A DNA stretch of 64,000 nt from Ectothiorhodospiraceae bacterium (GCA_002401775.2 NVUB02000198.1:1-64000), one strand, 5' to 3'; counted from the stretch's first letter, positions 37,765 to 46,628 are shown. Made by a program: numbers and translations. The notes: generated from the letters alone by a model not told the origin.

Positions 37765-38121
37765 ATGAATCTTGAATGTATCAGCACACCCAGTGGTGAC
37801 CTGACCGTAAAGCTGCGCGGTGAGATGGATGCTTTAGGCTGCACGAAAATACGCGCCGATCTGGAGCAAATAGTCAACACAGAAAATATGAACGTGATAA
37901 TTGACTTAAATCAGGTTAGTTTTCTAGACTCATCAGGAATCGGCGCCATAGTTTTTCTCTACAAACGTCTCAAAGCTCAGAACCGCACACTGGTGATTGT
38001 TGGCGTACAGGGGCAGCCACAGGAGCTGATGAAACTTCTACGCATCGAGAGCGCTATTCCAGTCAGCGCGGCACTTGATGGTGAGTTACGCAATGCCCAC
38101 TCTTCACAAAAGACGATTTAA
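37765..38121 (+). CDS. STAS-domain anti-sigma-factor antagonist-like protein
   Basis: 118 residues from ATG 37765, with GGAG 7 bp upstream. Single STAS domain of the SpoIIAA/RsbV type: after VKLRGEMDALGCTKIR comes FLDSSGIGAIVFLYKRLK with the phosphoacceptor Ser in DSSG (S56/S57). Such proteins are phosphorylated by an RsbW-type kinase, released by a PP2C-type phosphatase, and bind a partner only when unphosphorylated. A protein carrying both kinase and phosphatase domains is encoded at 41829-43364 in the same operon. First gene behind the sigma-54 promoter; its stop overlaps the OmpA start (TAATG). Confidence 0.92.
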   Translation: MNLECISTPSGDLTVKLRGEMDALGCTKIRADLEQIVNTENMNVIIDLNQVSFLDSSGIGAIVFLYKRLKAQNRTLVIVGVQGQPQELMKLLRIESAIPVSAALDGELRNAHSSQKTI

Positions 38122-38936
38122 TGCGCTGGTTTAGCTTGATCGTTATTTTTTCTGGCTTACCGGGCCTTTCCGGGTGCGTTAGCTGGCCCGACAGTGGCCA
38201 TGGGGGCATGGCAGAGCACTACCACGATACGCTATACCAAGTTATTGCCGACCAACCTCTCGGTCCAGAACATGGCTTGCGCTTCGACCTTGATTTGGCT
38301 CGACTGCACCTGGATGTGTTAGTGCTTGAAGGTGCCGAATTGTGTTTCCCTGCAACGGTAATACAGGCTAAACAGCGTCAGGACCGTATCACTCGCGAGT
38401 TACACGGTGGCCTGGATTTCGATGCAGCCAACAATCTGATTATTCAACGCACATTGTTGTCACGGCTGGAACGTCAGCTTGACTATGTACGACAACGAGA
38501 TGTATGCATTACCCCTATGACAACTGGCCAGAAAACACCGGGAGATTTCGGTAAACGAATTTACAATCTACTTAACTCTGACAACCAATTTGCATTTGAC
38601 TCAGCAGAGCTCAATCCCAAGTATGTCGCTCGACTGGCCGAGGCGGCCCAACTTCTGCGTGATCAACCTGGTTATCACCTGCACATTACCGGCCATGCCG
38701 ATGCCGAGGGTCAACCAGAATACAATCGCTCACTATCCCTGGATCGGGCCAAGATGGTCGGGCGCTATTTACACATCTTGGGACTGCCTAACGAACGTCT
38801 CAGCTTTGATGCCGTGGGCTCGGATCATCCGCTGTTCATGAGTGATCAACAGGCAGCACACATCAGACTGGTCAATCGCCGCGTCAGTATTGAGCTGATT
38901 GAAAACCCAGACTCAATCCAAGTAACGCGGGAGTAA
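38121..38936 (+). CDS. OmpA-family outer-membrane lipoprotein
   Basis: 271 residues. A lipoprotein signal ends in LSGC (Cys at about 19). A middle helical part (about 60-135) is followed by an OmpA-like peptidoglycan-binding domain (about 150-265): FAFDSAELNPKY, ITGHADAEG, NRSLSLDRA and NRRVSIEL. It probably anchors the export complex to the cell wall. It lies between the STAS gene (1-bp overlap) and the export pore gene (5-bp gap). Confidence 0.92.
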   Translation: MRWFSLIVIFSGLPGLSGCVSWPDSGHGGMAEHYHDTLYQVIADQPLGPEHGLRFDLDLARLHLDVLVLEGAELCFPATVIQAKQRQDRITRELHGGLDFDAANNLIIQRTLLSRLERQLDYVRQRDVCITPMTTGQKTPGDFGKRIYNLLNSDNQFAFDSAELNPKYVARLAEAAQLLRDQPGYHLHITGHADAEGQPEYNRSLSLDRAKMVGRYLHILGLPNERLSFDAVGSDHPLFMSDQQAAHIRLVNRRVSIELIENPDSIQVTRE

Positions 38937-38941
38937 ACATC

Positions 38942-41050
38942 ATGTCGTCTAAAGTCCTTTCCAGCCTTGCTCTACTGCTGCTCATCGTTCCCCTGTTAGG
39001 GAATTCCCAGGAGTATCGCGTCCAGATTGGTGACCTGATTCAGGTGTACCTGCCCGGTGAAGACACCTTGGGCAAACTCATTAGCGTCGACCGACAAGGG
39101 CGCATCCTTTTGCCCGAGGTCGGCCTCATCTCTGTCAGCGGAATGACTGAAAACGAAATGGAAAAACAAGTCAGCAGCACTTTGCGTAGGGTATTTAGGG
39201 ACTTGAATGATCTTCAGGTCTATGTTCACAAGAAACAACTGCTGATCAGCGTATTGGGATATGTGAACCAGCCCGGCGAATTTATCTTACCGGCCAATGG
39301 ATCAATACAAATGGCCCTTCACGCCGCCGATGGGCTGCGTACCGGGGCACAACTGGACCGCATACAATTGGTGCGCGACGGCACGACCCAAGTGTTTGAC
39401 TATAAAAAATATCTCGACAGTGGGGACCACAGCGCGTTGCCTAAACTGAAATCAATGGATGCCCTCTTCATACCTGCATCCCCCATGATCGGCAATGTCG
39501 AGGTAGATTTTGATCCATCCACAATTGCCGATGCCGGTGACGCCGCCGAAGACCGTAACGCGGTTAAGGTGTTTGGCGAGGTGAACAGACCCGGTAGTTT
39601 TTCGTATCGGGAGTCGATGAATATCGTCGACTTGCTAATGCGTGCCGGCGGGGTCACCCGCTACGCCGGGGTGGAACAGATCCGCGTGATTACCCACGGA
39701 AAGCCTACTCTGTTCAATCTCAAACATTATCTCGACACCGGCGATGAGGTACTGTTGCCAGCCATGATGACCGGATCAACTGTGTTTGTGCCGCGCCAGG
39801 AAGACGAGATAAAAACCGGTGGAAATATGGTTTATGTGATGGGTGAGGTCGCCAAACCCGGTGCCTATGAAGGTAAAAAAGGCGCTACTTTTATGGATAT
39901 TCTAGCCAATGCCGGTGGTCCCACACGGTTCGCCGAGTCACGGCAGATTCGCATCATTTCCGCCGATGGCAGTGTTAAACCCTTCGACTTAGCCGGTTAC
40001 ACCGAGGGTACAGTGGCTGCCCGACCACCTGAAATTAATCCAGGTGATGCGATCTTCGTTCCCGAAAAAACTGATATGAATGAAAAGTCATGGTTGAAAG
40101 TAGCACCCAGCCGGGCGGTGCGAGTCATTGGCGAGGTAATCCGTCCCGGTCGAATTGAATGGTCAGATGAAATGTCGTTACTCGATCTATTAGCCCATGT
40201 CGGCGGCCCAAATTCGACTGCCGACACCAGTAATATTGAGGTTGTCGTTCCAGTAATGAATGGCAAAACCAAAACTCATAACTTCGATCTGGATGCCTTT
40301 ATTAAACGTGGCGGCAGCGATGATGAGCTACCGGTGATACGTGCCGGAGCCACCGTACGCATCCACGACCTACCGCAGGATCCCTCCAACAACAAATCAC
40401 AATGGGTACGTCAGGCCTCGGAAAAATCCATTTATATCTTTGGTCAAGTTGGCTCACCCGGGCGTTACATGTTTACCGATGCCATGCATTTTCTGGACAT
40501 CCTCTCTGCAGCCGACGGCCCCACGGGCAGTGCAGATATCCACAACATCCGCATCAGTCATCGTAATGGTAAACATGCCCGGGTGAGCAAACTCAATCTC
40601 GCTCTGTATTTTGAGACCGGCGATGAGGGCCTGTTACCCCTGGTCAAGACGGGAGATACCATCTATGTGCCGGAAAAAAATCGCATTTGGCTGGATCAAA
40701 GCAAAGAAACGACCGTGCGGGTATTAGGTGCCGTCAATAAACCCGGGCGCTATCGTTTCAACGACACTATGACCCTGCTCGATTTGCTCGCCGAGGCCGG
40801 CGGCCCAAGTCAAGATGCCTACGTGGAAAAGATCACGGTGGTAAATCTCTCGTGTTGCCGAGATCAGGCCCGCAGCTTTGATTTAGCAGAATTCAGTCGA
40901 ACCGCATCCTTTGCTGATTTACCGGTACTGCGAGTGGGTGACACCGTGTATATACCGAGCAAAGAAGAAAGTACCCTGGCAAAAATGCGTGCCGGCCTGA
41001 ATGATGTATTCCAGATCACCGCACTATCTGCACTACTGGGGTTCCTCTGA
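38942..41050 (+). CDS. Polysaccharide export protein with six SLBB-type repeats
   Basis: 702 residues. A signal peptide (about 1-22) without lipobox is followed by the polysaccharide-export (Wza-type) domain (about 24-95, YRVQIGDLIQVYLPGEDTLG). Then come six SLBB-type repeats, each opening like VFGEVNRPGSF and containing LLDLLAEAGGP-like helices, at about residues 97, 209, 298, 389, 494 and 593. The C-terminus ends in a short hydrophobic stretch (ITALSALLGFL), perhaps the outer-membrane-crossing helix. It is expected to form the outer-membrane conduit of the exopolysaccharide. Six SLBB repeats is more than the one or two of classical Wza, giving a longer periplasmic tube. It overlaps the next gene by 1 bp. 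Confidence 0.92.
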   Translation: MSSKVLSSLALLLLIVPLLGNSQEYRVQIGDLIQVYLPGEDTLGKLISVDRQGRILLPEVGLISVSGMTENEMEKQVSSTLRRVFRDLNDLQVYVHKKQLLISVLGYVNQPGEFILPANGSIQMALHAADGLRTGAQLDRIQLVRDGTTQVFDYKKYLDSGDHSALPKLKSMDALFIPASPMIGNVEVDFDPSTIADAGDAAEDRNAVKVFGEVNRPGSFSYRESMNIVDLLMRAGGVTRYAGVEQIRVITHGKPTLFNLKHYLDTGDEVLLPAMMTGSTVFVPRQEDEIKTGGNMVYVMGEVAKPGAYEGKKGATFMDILANAGGPTRFAESRQIRIISADGSVKPFDLAGYTEGTVAARPPEINPGDAIFVPEKTDMNEKSWLKVAPSRAVRVIGEVIRPGRIEWSDEMSLLDLLAHVGGPNSTADTSNIEVVVPVMNGKTKTHNFDLDAFIKRGGSDDELPVIRAGATVRIHDLPQDPSNNKSQWVRQASEKSIYIFGQVGSPGRYMFTDAMHFLDILSAADGPTGSADIHNIRISHRNGKHARVSKLNLALYFETGDEGLLPLVKTGDTIYVPEKNRIWLDQSKETTVRVLGAVNKPGRYRFNDTMTLLDLLAEAGGPSQDAYVEKITVVNLSCCRDQARSFDLAEFSRTASFADLPVLRVGDTVYIPSKEESTLAKMRAGLNDVFQITALSALLGFL

Positions 41051-41772
41051 TGCGTATACCTGCACAGAACATGGAAATCGAACGGATCTACTCCCAGATA
41101 CTGGGCGAAGGGAAACATGCTATCGCCATCAGTTCAGCAAACTCTGATGAAGGTGTGAGTTCCATTGCCCAAGCACTAGCAGAACGCAACCTGCTGGCAG
41201 GACATTCAACACTTTTAGTTGACCTTAACCTGCACCATCCTTCTTTTAACAGTCTGCTGAAATTAGATAAATCATCGTCAAAGCCTGAACTGATCGACAT
41301 TTCACTTGAAAAACCACAATTGGTCACCGTAAAAGAACAATCCATCGCCCTGATTGGAGTTACTCCGCCAACTCGTCGCGAGCTAGTGATCAAACTGCGT
41401 AAGCCTGGTGTGCTCGAAGGGTGCATCACCGAGTGGCAACAAACATTTGATACCATTATTTTCGACACCTCCCCTATCAACCGCATCAATGCCAACAACA
41501 TTCCACCAGAACGAGTGGCTGCAGCATGTAATGGCAGTCTGCTAGTCGTGCTAGCGGGAAGTACGACAGAGGTAATGGTTTCCGCGGCCATTGATAAATT
41601 AAATGCAGCAGGAGCACAACTGTTGGCGTGTGTATATAATGACCGCTTTAACCCTTCCTTAAAAGATGAGTTACTCCGGGAGCTCCGGCGAGTAGAGCCA
41701 CGTTTCAGTAAAATGACTCATCGTATCGAAAACTGGATCCGGAAAAACCAGCTACTGGCCATGGAAATATGA
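41050..41772 (+). CDS. BY-kinase/CpsD-like P-loop protein lacking the Walker A lysine
   Basis: 240 residues of the fold used by the cytoplasmic kinase part of CpsD/Wzc-type bacterial tyrosine kinases. The Walker A position reads SSANSDEGVSSIAQALA, where family members usually have EGKST or EGKTT, so Val replaces the Lys. The Walker A' stretch LLVDLNLHHPS has Asp, and Walker B is IIFDTSPI. No Tyr-rich tail is present. ATP use is doubtful. A scaffold or co-polymerase partner for the Wzz-type protein at 62659 is plausible. It is coupled to the export gene by a 1-bp overlap. Confidence 0.82.
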   Translation: MRIPAQNMEIERIYSQILGEGKHAIAISSANSDEGVSSIAQALAERNLLAGHSTLLVDLNLHHPSFNSLLKLDKSSSKPELIDISLEKPQLVTVKEQSIALIGVTPPTRRELVIKLRKPGVLEGCITEWQQTFDTIIFDTSPINRINANNIPPERVAAACNGSLLVVLAGSTTEVMVSAAIDKLNAAGAQLLACVYNDRFNPSLKDELLRELRRVEPRFSKMTHRIENWIRKNQLLAMEI

Positions 41773-41828
41773 AGGGACTGTCGCGCAACTATTAACAAAA
41801 TCATCAACAAAACACTCTGCAAAAAACC

Positions 41829-43364
41829 ATGGAACATCTACTGTTCGACACTCAAAAACCAGCTACGCTCGAAGCAGTCCGTGAATTGCGTCATCATCTG
41901 GAGCGAGTTTTGTTGGACGCCGTTCCTTACCCACCTATGCGTCAACGCATTCTGCTCTGTCTCTCTGAAGCCGTTACAAACCTGGTACTTCATGCTAAGC
42001 CCAAGGCAACCCATATTACCACTCGCTTTGGCCGTGACGAACTCATCTGGTATTTAGAAATATTAGACGATGGAGCACCGTGGAATCTAACTGAGCATAA
42101 ACATTCTCATATACCATCCGGATTTGAATTAACAGTGAACGGACGAGGAGCAGGAATACTCTACGCCCAATGCGACCAGATGGAATACATCTCTGGAAAT
42201 GGAACTCAACTTAACCGATTACGTTTGGTCTGGACAACATCAAAACAAAAGCAACGTGCAACGATCCTCATCGTGGAAGATGATAATGCATTACGCAAAC
42301 TCTACACTTTATACCTTGATCACAGATTTGAGATACTAACGGCATCCAATGGACATGAAGCTCTAAAGAAAATAATAACCAAAAAAGTCGATCTCGTATT
42401 GTCGGACATTAATATGCCTGAAATGTCAGGATTATCGTTGCGAGAAGAGCTGAATCAAAAACGCGACACTGACATCATACCGTTTATATTCCTTACGGCT
42501 TTTGATAATGATAGCATTAAAAAACACGCCAGTGATTTGGGAATTGATGATTATCTGGTTAAACCCATCGATAAATCTCAATTAATAAACACCATCGACC
42601 GAGTGTTGGAACGTTCACGACAAATATACCAACAACTAACGGATAGAATAGATAAAAGTATCACTACATCATTATCACCTAGCCTACCAAACCAATCACA
42701 TAACTGGCGACTCAGTATTTCTACTCGAAATACTGGTATTGGCGGTGGTGACTTGTTGTTGCACAAACTTGACGAAAATAGCCTGCAATTTGTACTTGCC
42801 GATATTATGGGGCACGATGATAGCGCTAAATTTTTTGCCCATGCCTGTAGCGGCTATCTCCATGGATTACTGCAATCACAATCAAAAATAACCGATGAAA
42901 ATTCTGTACAATTACTAGAGCAACTCTCTGAGTTTGCGATGCAGGATGAGTTGATGTCAAAGATTACCCTGACCTGTTGTTCAGCAGTGTTATCCCCTGC
43001 AGGAAAAATTTGCCTAGCCAGTGCAGGACACCCACCGCCTCTCAGGATTAGTAAAACAGGAATAAAGTTTGTGCCAGTTGTAGGCGTACTGCCAGGCCTG
43101 CTGCAAGACGCAACGTATCAATCTGAAACTCTACATATTACTGCAGGAGAGCGCATTGCCTTTTATAGCGACGGTCTATTTGAGTCAGCTGCTGATGGGA
43201 ATCTCCGTTGGCAATTGGAAGATCGTATCATCTCGGCGTTAAGCGAAACTTTGAGTATGCCCATTGATCAGGCGTTAAGCATTGTGATGGAAACTTTTGA
43301 TCAATTTGCGGGCAGTCCGCCGAAGGATGATGTATTGCTGTTGCTAATGGAGCCGATCATTTAA
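41829..43364 (+). CDS. RsbW-like kinase - receiver - RsbU-like PP2C phosphatase fusion
   Basis: 511 residues with three domains. An HATPase of the anti-sigma kinase type covers about 1-135 (CLSEAVTNLVLHA, LEILDDGAPWN, GRGAGIL). A receiver covers about 144-265, with phosphoacceptor D193 (SDINMPEMSG) and Lys in DDYLVKPID. A SpoIIE/PP2C phosphatase covers about 300-508, with metal-site motifs ADIMGHDDSA, SAGHPPP, FYSDGLFESA and PKDDVLLL. It thus has both the kinase that would phosphorylate the STAS protein (37765-38121) and the phosphatase that would release it. A receiver in the middle can set the balance. It is the last gene of the sigma-54-driven operon. Confidence 0.93.
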   Translation: MEHLLFDTQKPATLEAVRELRHHLERVLLDAVPYPPMRQRILLCLSEAVTNLVLHAKPKATHITTRFGRDELIWYLEILDDGAPWNLTEHKHSHIPSGFELTVNGRGAGILYAQCDQMEYISGNGTQLNRLRLVWTTSKQKQRATILIVEDDNALRKLYTLYLDHRFEILTASNGHEALKKIITKKVDLVLSDINMPEMSGLSLREELNQKRDTDIIPFIFLTAFDNDSIKKHASDLGIDDYLVKPIDKSQLINTIDRVLERSRQIYQQLTDRIDKSITTSLSPSLPNQSHNWRLSISTRNTGIGGGDLLLHKLDENSLQFVLADIMGHDDSAKFFAHACSGYLHGLLQSQSKITDENSVQLLEQLSEFAMQDELMSKITLTCCSAVLSPAGKICLASAGHPPPLRISKTGIKFVPVVGVLPGLLQDATYQSETLHITAGERIAFYSDGLFESAADGNLRWQLEDRIISALSETLSMPIDQALSIVMETFDQFAGSPPKDDVLLLLMEPII

Positions 43365-43416
43365 AAGACAATAACACATCAAGCAAGTTCGCCCCAACAC
43401 GAAACTTATGAGAAGT

Positions 43417-44457
43417 TCACAATAAATGGATATCATCAATATATATAGTCACAGGCTGATTAAGTTTATCTGCAAAAAAACTGAACACTCTTATTTCATG
43501 AATGTCCATTAACCGCCCTCCGGGAGCATTAATAATATTTGATAAAGGAATATCAATAGTATTCCAACCATTTCTTAAGGTTATATTTTCATTAAACCTA
43601 TCTGCATAGATATAACCATTTTCAATGTGTATTTTATCGAACACCTTCAACACAAATTCTTGATTTTCGTTGCTCGTACTGTATACCGAAAAATTAAGAT
43701 TATTATACCCAGACCAATCTGACCTTAAATACTTCATAGAAACGGTCGGATACCCTCCGCGAAGGTATTCAATTTCGAGAGAGTATTTTCCGAACTTTGT
43801 AAATTTCTGTGATCGCTTGACATTAACTCGATAAAAATCCCATCGTTCCAATTCCAATTGACTTTCGAATCCCGCAAGAACAGGAAATTGTTTACTCATG
43901 ACAATCTCATCATACAGATTTTTTCCTAGACCACGGAGCCCCATAGCTAATAAAAAAATAAAAATTAAACTTGCGGAGGTGCGAAAATATATCGTTTTAT
44001 GATGACTAAATATAATCAGAAAAAGAATCCCAAGATAACCACCTATCACATCATTGAATATATCATTTACTGAGAAACTACGGTTGAATAAAATTTGGAT
44101 GACTTCAACAGTTACGCCAATAATGAGGCTAGCTATAGTTGTGAAAACTATTATATAAGTGAGAGAATACCTGGCACTTGTGGCCCGGCGAAAATAGCTA
44201 AAACTTAGCAAACTAAACAAAACGATATGACCCGAATCCCAAACATCATTTATCAGACGATGTTTCTGATGCTCACCGCCACCTACAAACAAAAAAACAA
44301 CCAAAATAATAATCGAAAACAACACAGAAAAGTTTTTCAGGTTATCGGCATTTAAACTAGGATGATGGGTAATAGAATTTTTGTCATCCACCAGATGGTC
44401 ATCCTTCGTTACACATTGCCTCAATTGAGGTTTACAAACCTGCAGCAGCATCGTCAA
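43417..44457 (-). CDS. VanZ-like membrane protein with C-terminal sugar-binding-like domain
   Basis: 346 residues. Four or five membrane helices (about 42-190) form a VanZ-like domain (NDVWDSGHIVLFSLLSFSYF, VEVIQILFNRSFSVNDIFND). The C-terminal 150 residues form a beta-rich extracytoplasmic domain resembling carbohydrate-binding modules (WDFYRVNVKRSQKFTKFGKY, FADKLNQPVTIYIDDIHLL). Together these suggest a membrane protein that contacts the polysaccharide. The start overlaps the end of the receiver gene by 26 bp, and both are probably read from the minus-strand sigma-54 promoter at 44991. The exact start is uncertain because several N-terminal residues are atypical. Confidence 0.8.
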   Translation of the reverse strand: MTMLLQVCKPQLRQCVTKDDHLVDDKNSITHHPSLNADNLKNFSVLFSIIILVVFLFVGGGEHQKHRLINDVWDSGHIVLFSLLSFSYFRRATSARYSLTYIIVFTTIASLIIGVTVEVIQILFNRSFSVNDIFNDVIGGYLGILFLIIFSHHKTIYFRTSASLIFIFLLAMGLRGLGKNLYDEIVMSKQFPVLAGFESQLELERWDFYRVNVKRSQKFTKFGKYSLEIEYLRGGYPTVSMKYLRSDWSGYNNLNFSVYSTSNENQEFVLKVFDKIHIENGYIYADRFNENITLRNGWNTIDIPLSNIINAPGGRLMDIHEIRVFSFFADKLNQPVTIYIDDIHLL

Positions 44458-44902
44458 ATGATTGGCTCAGAGATTTCACCTTTAGTAATAACCCAAGACG
44501 TATCTTTAACAAATCGAGGATGAGGGGTTTCTGTAAATAGTCACTGGCACCTGCTTCAAACGCTTCAATGACTACCGCTGGATTGAAAGCTCCGGTAATA
44601 ACCACCACGGGTATATTGTAGCTTTCCGCATGGCTGGAAATAAACTCACAACCGTCCATGCCATTGCCGTCCGGCAGATTTACATCCATCAATACAAGAT
44701 CAAATGCAGGAGAATCAGGTACATTACTCCGATTGTAATGCATAAGATGCATTCCCGCAGTTAGGGTGGACGCCACTGTCACGGAAGCAACCCCGACATT
44801 ATTAAGCATCTCAGTCGTTATACTCTGAAAAGACTCTGAATCATCAATTAGTAGAATTCTCGCTCCAGTTAAATATCGAGAGCTATCAATTATAGGCAAC
44901 AT
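44432..44902 (-). CDS. Stand-alone receiver (CheY-like) response regulator
   Basis: 156 residues from the ATG at 44902, chosen because AGGTGG stands 7 bp upstream; an in-frame ATG at 44962 would add 20 residues. A single receiver domain has the phosphoacceptor Asp in LVLMDVNLPDGNG, acidic residues in ILLIDDSES, Thr in VVITGA and Lys in DYLQKPLI. There is no output domain. It is a candidate phosphate acceptor for the Hpt domain of the hybrid kinase at 46629. It is transcribed away from that cluster with the VanZ-like gene. Confidence 0.9.
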   Translation of the reverse strand: MLPIIDSSRYLTGARILLIDDSESFQSITTEMLNNVGVASVTVASTLTAGMHLMHYNRSNVPDSPAFDLVLMDVNLPDGNGMDGCEFISSHAESYNIPVVVITGAFNPAVVIEAFEAGASDYLQKPLILDLLKIRLGLLLKVKSLSQSFDDAAAGL

Positions 44903-44990
44903 TTTTACCACCTTTATGCATGTCCTGGAAACATTGGGAAAAGTAGTTTCGCTACTAAACACAAGTTAATTATTGACCTATAAACGGAAA

Positions 44991-45006
44991 GGCAAGAAGT
45001 GCGCCA
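44991..45006 (-). promoter_or_regulatory. Sigma-54 promoter of the receiver/VanZ operon
   Basis: Minus strand TGGCGCACTTCTTGCC: GG at 45005-45004 and GC at 44993-44992, 10 bp apart. Start near 44980, about 78 bp before the receiver ATG. Confidence 0.7.
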
Positions 45007-45072
45007 TATTAATTAACTCTTGAGAGTTCAATGTTGTCAACCGTATACACATATGGAAAAACCTATCGTAAT

Positions 45073-45085
45073 TTGCAAAATGCAA
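45073..45085. promoter_or_regulatory. Candidate activator-binding site between divergent promoters
   Basis: TTGCA-AAA-TGCAA, a perfect inverted repeat, stands about 74 bp upstream of the minus promoter (44991) and about 160 bp upstream of the plus promoter (45239). It matches the pattern at 37615. Confidence 0.6.
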
Positions 45086-45131
45086 AGCAAAATAAAAACT
45101 CCCTCTCACTTTCGTGATAATTAGTGATTAC

Positions 45132-45193
45132 TAAATAAAACATATTCACACCATTCATTCCCGAAACTCTTTGAATTTAATATGTTTTATTTA
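45132..45193. repeat. 15-bp inverted repeat upstream of the receiver-PhnD-kinase operon
   Basis: TAAATAAAACATATT at 45132-45146 is repeated as its exact complement at 45179-45193. It lies just upstream of the sigma-54 promoter at 45239. It could bind a bending protein such as IHF or form a cruciform. The rest of the 340-bp gap has no gene. Confidence 0.75.
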
Positions 45194-45238
45194 ATAACCA
45201 CAACAACACTCACATCCAAGAATAGCTTATGCATCAAT

Positions 45239-45254
45239 TGGCATAATCATTGCT
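45239..45254 (+). promoter_or_regulatory. Sigma-54 promoter of the receiver-PhnD-kinase-activator operon
   Basis: TGGCATAATCATTGCT: GG 45240-45241, GC 45252-45253, 10 bp apart, close to the consensus. Start near 45265, about 38 bp before the GTG start of the receiver. If it drives the activator gene at 49028 as well, the activator controls its own supply. Confidence 0.8.
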
Positions 45255-45302
45255 TAACTATTAATAACTTCCACATATTTATTGACTAAAAAGGAAAATA
45301 CC

Positions 45303-45701
45303 GTGTTCTTTAGCTCTCGCAAGAAAAAAGTGCTCATCATAGACGATGATCCAAGCCTGCAGCGTCTGCTGCATGTCCGTTTAAAGATGCACGAGGATGT
45401 AACCGTCATCGTGGCAATGGATGGGGAAAATGGTCTGGCACAGGCGAATGCCCACAACCCTGATTTAATCATTCTCGATTGGATGTTACCCGGAATACAA
45501 GGGCCAGAAGTTCTTGAACACCTTAAACGAGAGAGCAAGTTAAAAAACACTCCTGTATTAATGCTCACTGGCCGAAATAAAGTGGGGAACATTGAAAATG
45601 CTTTCAACCTTGGTGCCGACGCCTACCTAACCAAACCTGTTTCATTACAGATACTGGGAGAGAAAGTCAGTAACATGTTGAATCCAACCAGCCTGAATTA
45701 G
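45303..45701 (+). CDS. Stand-alone receiver response regulator
   Basis: 132 residues from GTG 45303 with AAGGAAA upstream. PhoB-like receiver: VLIIDDDPSLQRLL, phosphoacceptor in IILDWMLPG, LTGR and YLTKPV. No output domain is present. First gene of the operon that continues with a PhnD-like protein, a hybrid kinase and a sigma-54 activator. It may serve as phosphate shuttle or sink in that relay. Confidence 0.92.
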   Translation: MFFSSRKKKVLIIDDDPSLQRLLHVRLKMHEDVTVIVAMDGENGLAQANAHNPDLIILDWMLPGIQGPEVLEHLKRESKLKNTPVLMLTGRNKVGNIENAFNLGADAYLTKPVSLQILGEKVSNMLNPTSLN

Positions 45702-45745
45702 ATAATCACTCAATTGAATACACTAGCCACGACTGGAAGAAAATC

Positions 45746-46603
45746 ATGAATCCCTTTATAGCCACAACATTAATTTTAACGTGCTTTGCTATCACTCCTG
45801 TTCAAGCTGACATAGATCTCAAGTTCGGGGTCTACACTTCAGACAAACCCACAACGATGGTTAGAATGTTCCGACCAATACTTAATGCCCTTGAAACTCG
45901 ATTAACGGATAAACTGGGTGAACCGACCCACATCAGCCTACAAGTCGCCAGAAGCTATGAACAAGGAGTTGATTTTTTAGTGAATGGAAAGGTTGATTTT
46001 GCACGCATGGGGCCAGCGTCTTACGTCACTAGTAAAGCCCGCAATCCGGACCTACAGTTGCTCGCCATGGAGAGTAAAAAAGGAAAAAAAGTATTTTATG
46101 GGATAATTTGCGTGCAAGAACAAAGCCCTATTCAAGAAATATCTCAACTCAAAGGGCATTCTTTTGCATTTGGTAATGAACGATCCACTATTGGTCGTTA
46201 TCTTTCACAATACCTGCTGACAAAAAAGGGAGTGTATGCGAATGATCTGGCGAGTTATAAATATCTTCACCGGCACGACAGAGTTGGCACTGCAGTGGGT
46301 GCAGGGCAGTTTGATGCCGGTGCACTCAAAGAGAGTACATTCAAAAAGTTAAAAGCGAAAGGTGTAAAAATTCGTGAACTGGCCCGTTTTCCAAATGTTA
46401 CTAAACCTTGGATTGCCAGAAGCGAAATGAGTAAAAAAGTATTCACCGCACTCAAAGAAATCCTTCTCGACTTCACTGATTCCGCCGCGCTTAAAACGCT
46501 TAAGAAACAAGGTTTTCTTCCAGCCCAGGACGATGACTACGCCATCATTCGTGAATCGATGCAAAATAATGGTGATTTTTTCCTAAAGGCAGGCAGCAAC
46601 TGA
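45746..46603 (+). CDS. PhnD-like periplasmic substrate-binding protein
   Basis: 285 residues. The signal peptide (about 1-22, ending VQA-DI) precedes a phosphonate/phosphite-type binding fold: LKFGVYTSDKPTTMVRMFRP, VDFARMGPASYV, FAFGNERSTIGRYLSQYLL, GQFDAGALKESTFKKL and KPWIARSEM. No ABC transporter genes adjoin. The kinase gene follows after 25 bp, so I infer a sensory role: ligand binding in the periplasm presented to the hybrid kinase. The ligand is unknown; binding proteins of this family near kinases need not bind phosphonates. Confidence 0.9.
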   Translation: MNPFIATTLILTCFAITPVQADIDLKFGVYTSDKPTTMVRMFRPILNALETRLTDKLGEPTHISLQVARSYEQGVDFLVNGKVDFARMGPASYVTSKARNPDLQLLAMESKKGKKVFYGIICVQEQSPIQEISQLKGHSFAFGNERSTIGRYLSQYLLTKKGVYANDLASYKYLHRHDRVGTAVGAGQFDAGALKESTFKKLKAKGVKIRELARFPNVTKPWIARSEMSKKVFTALKEILLDFTDSAALKTLKKQGFLPAQDDDYAIIRESMQNNGDFFLKAGSN

Positions 46604-46628
46604 ACCTCCGTAAGCGGTTGCAGACCCT

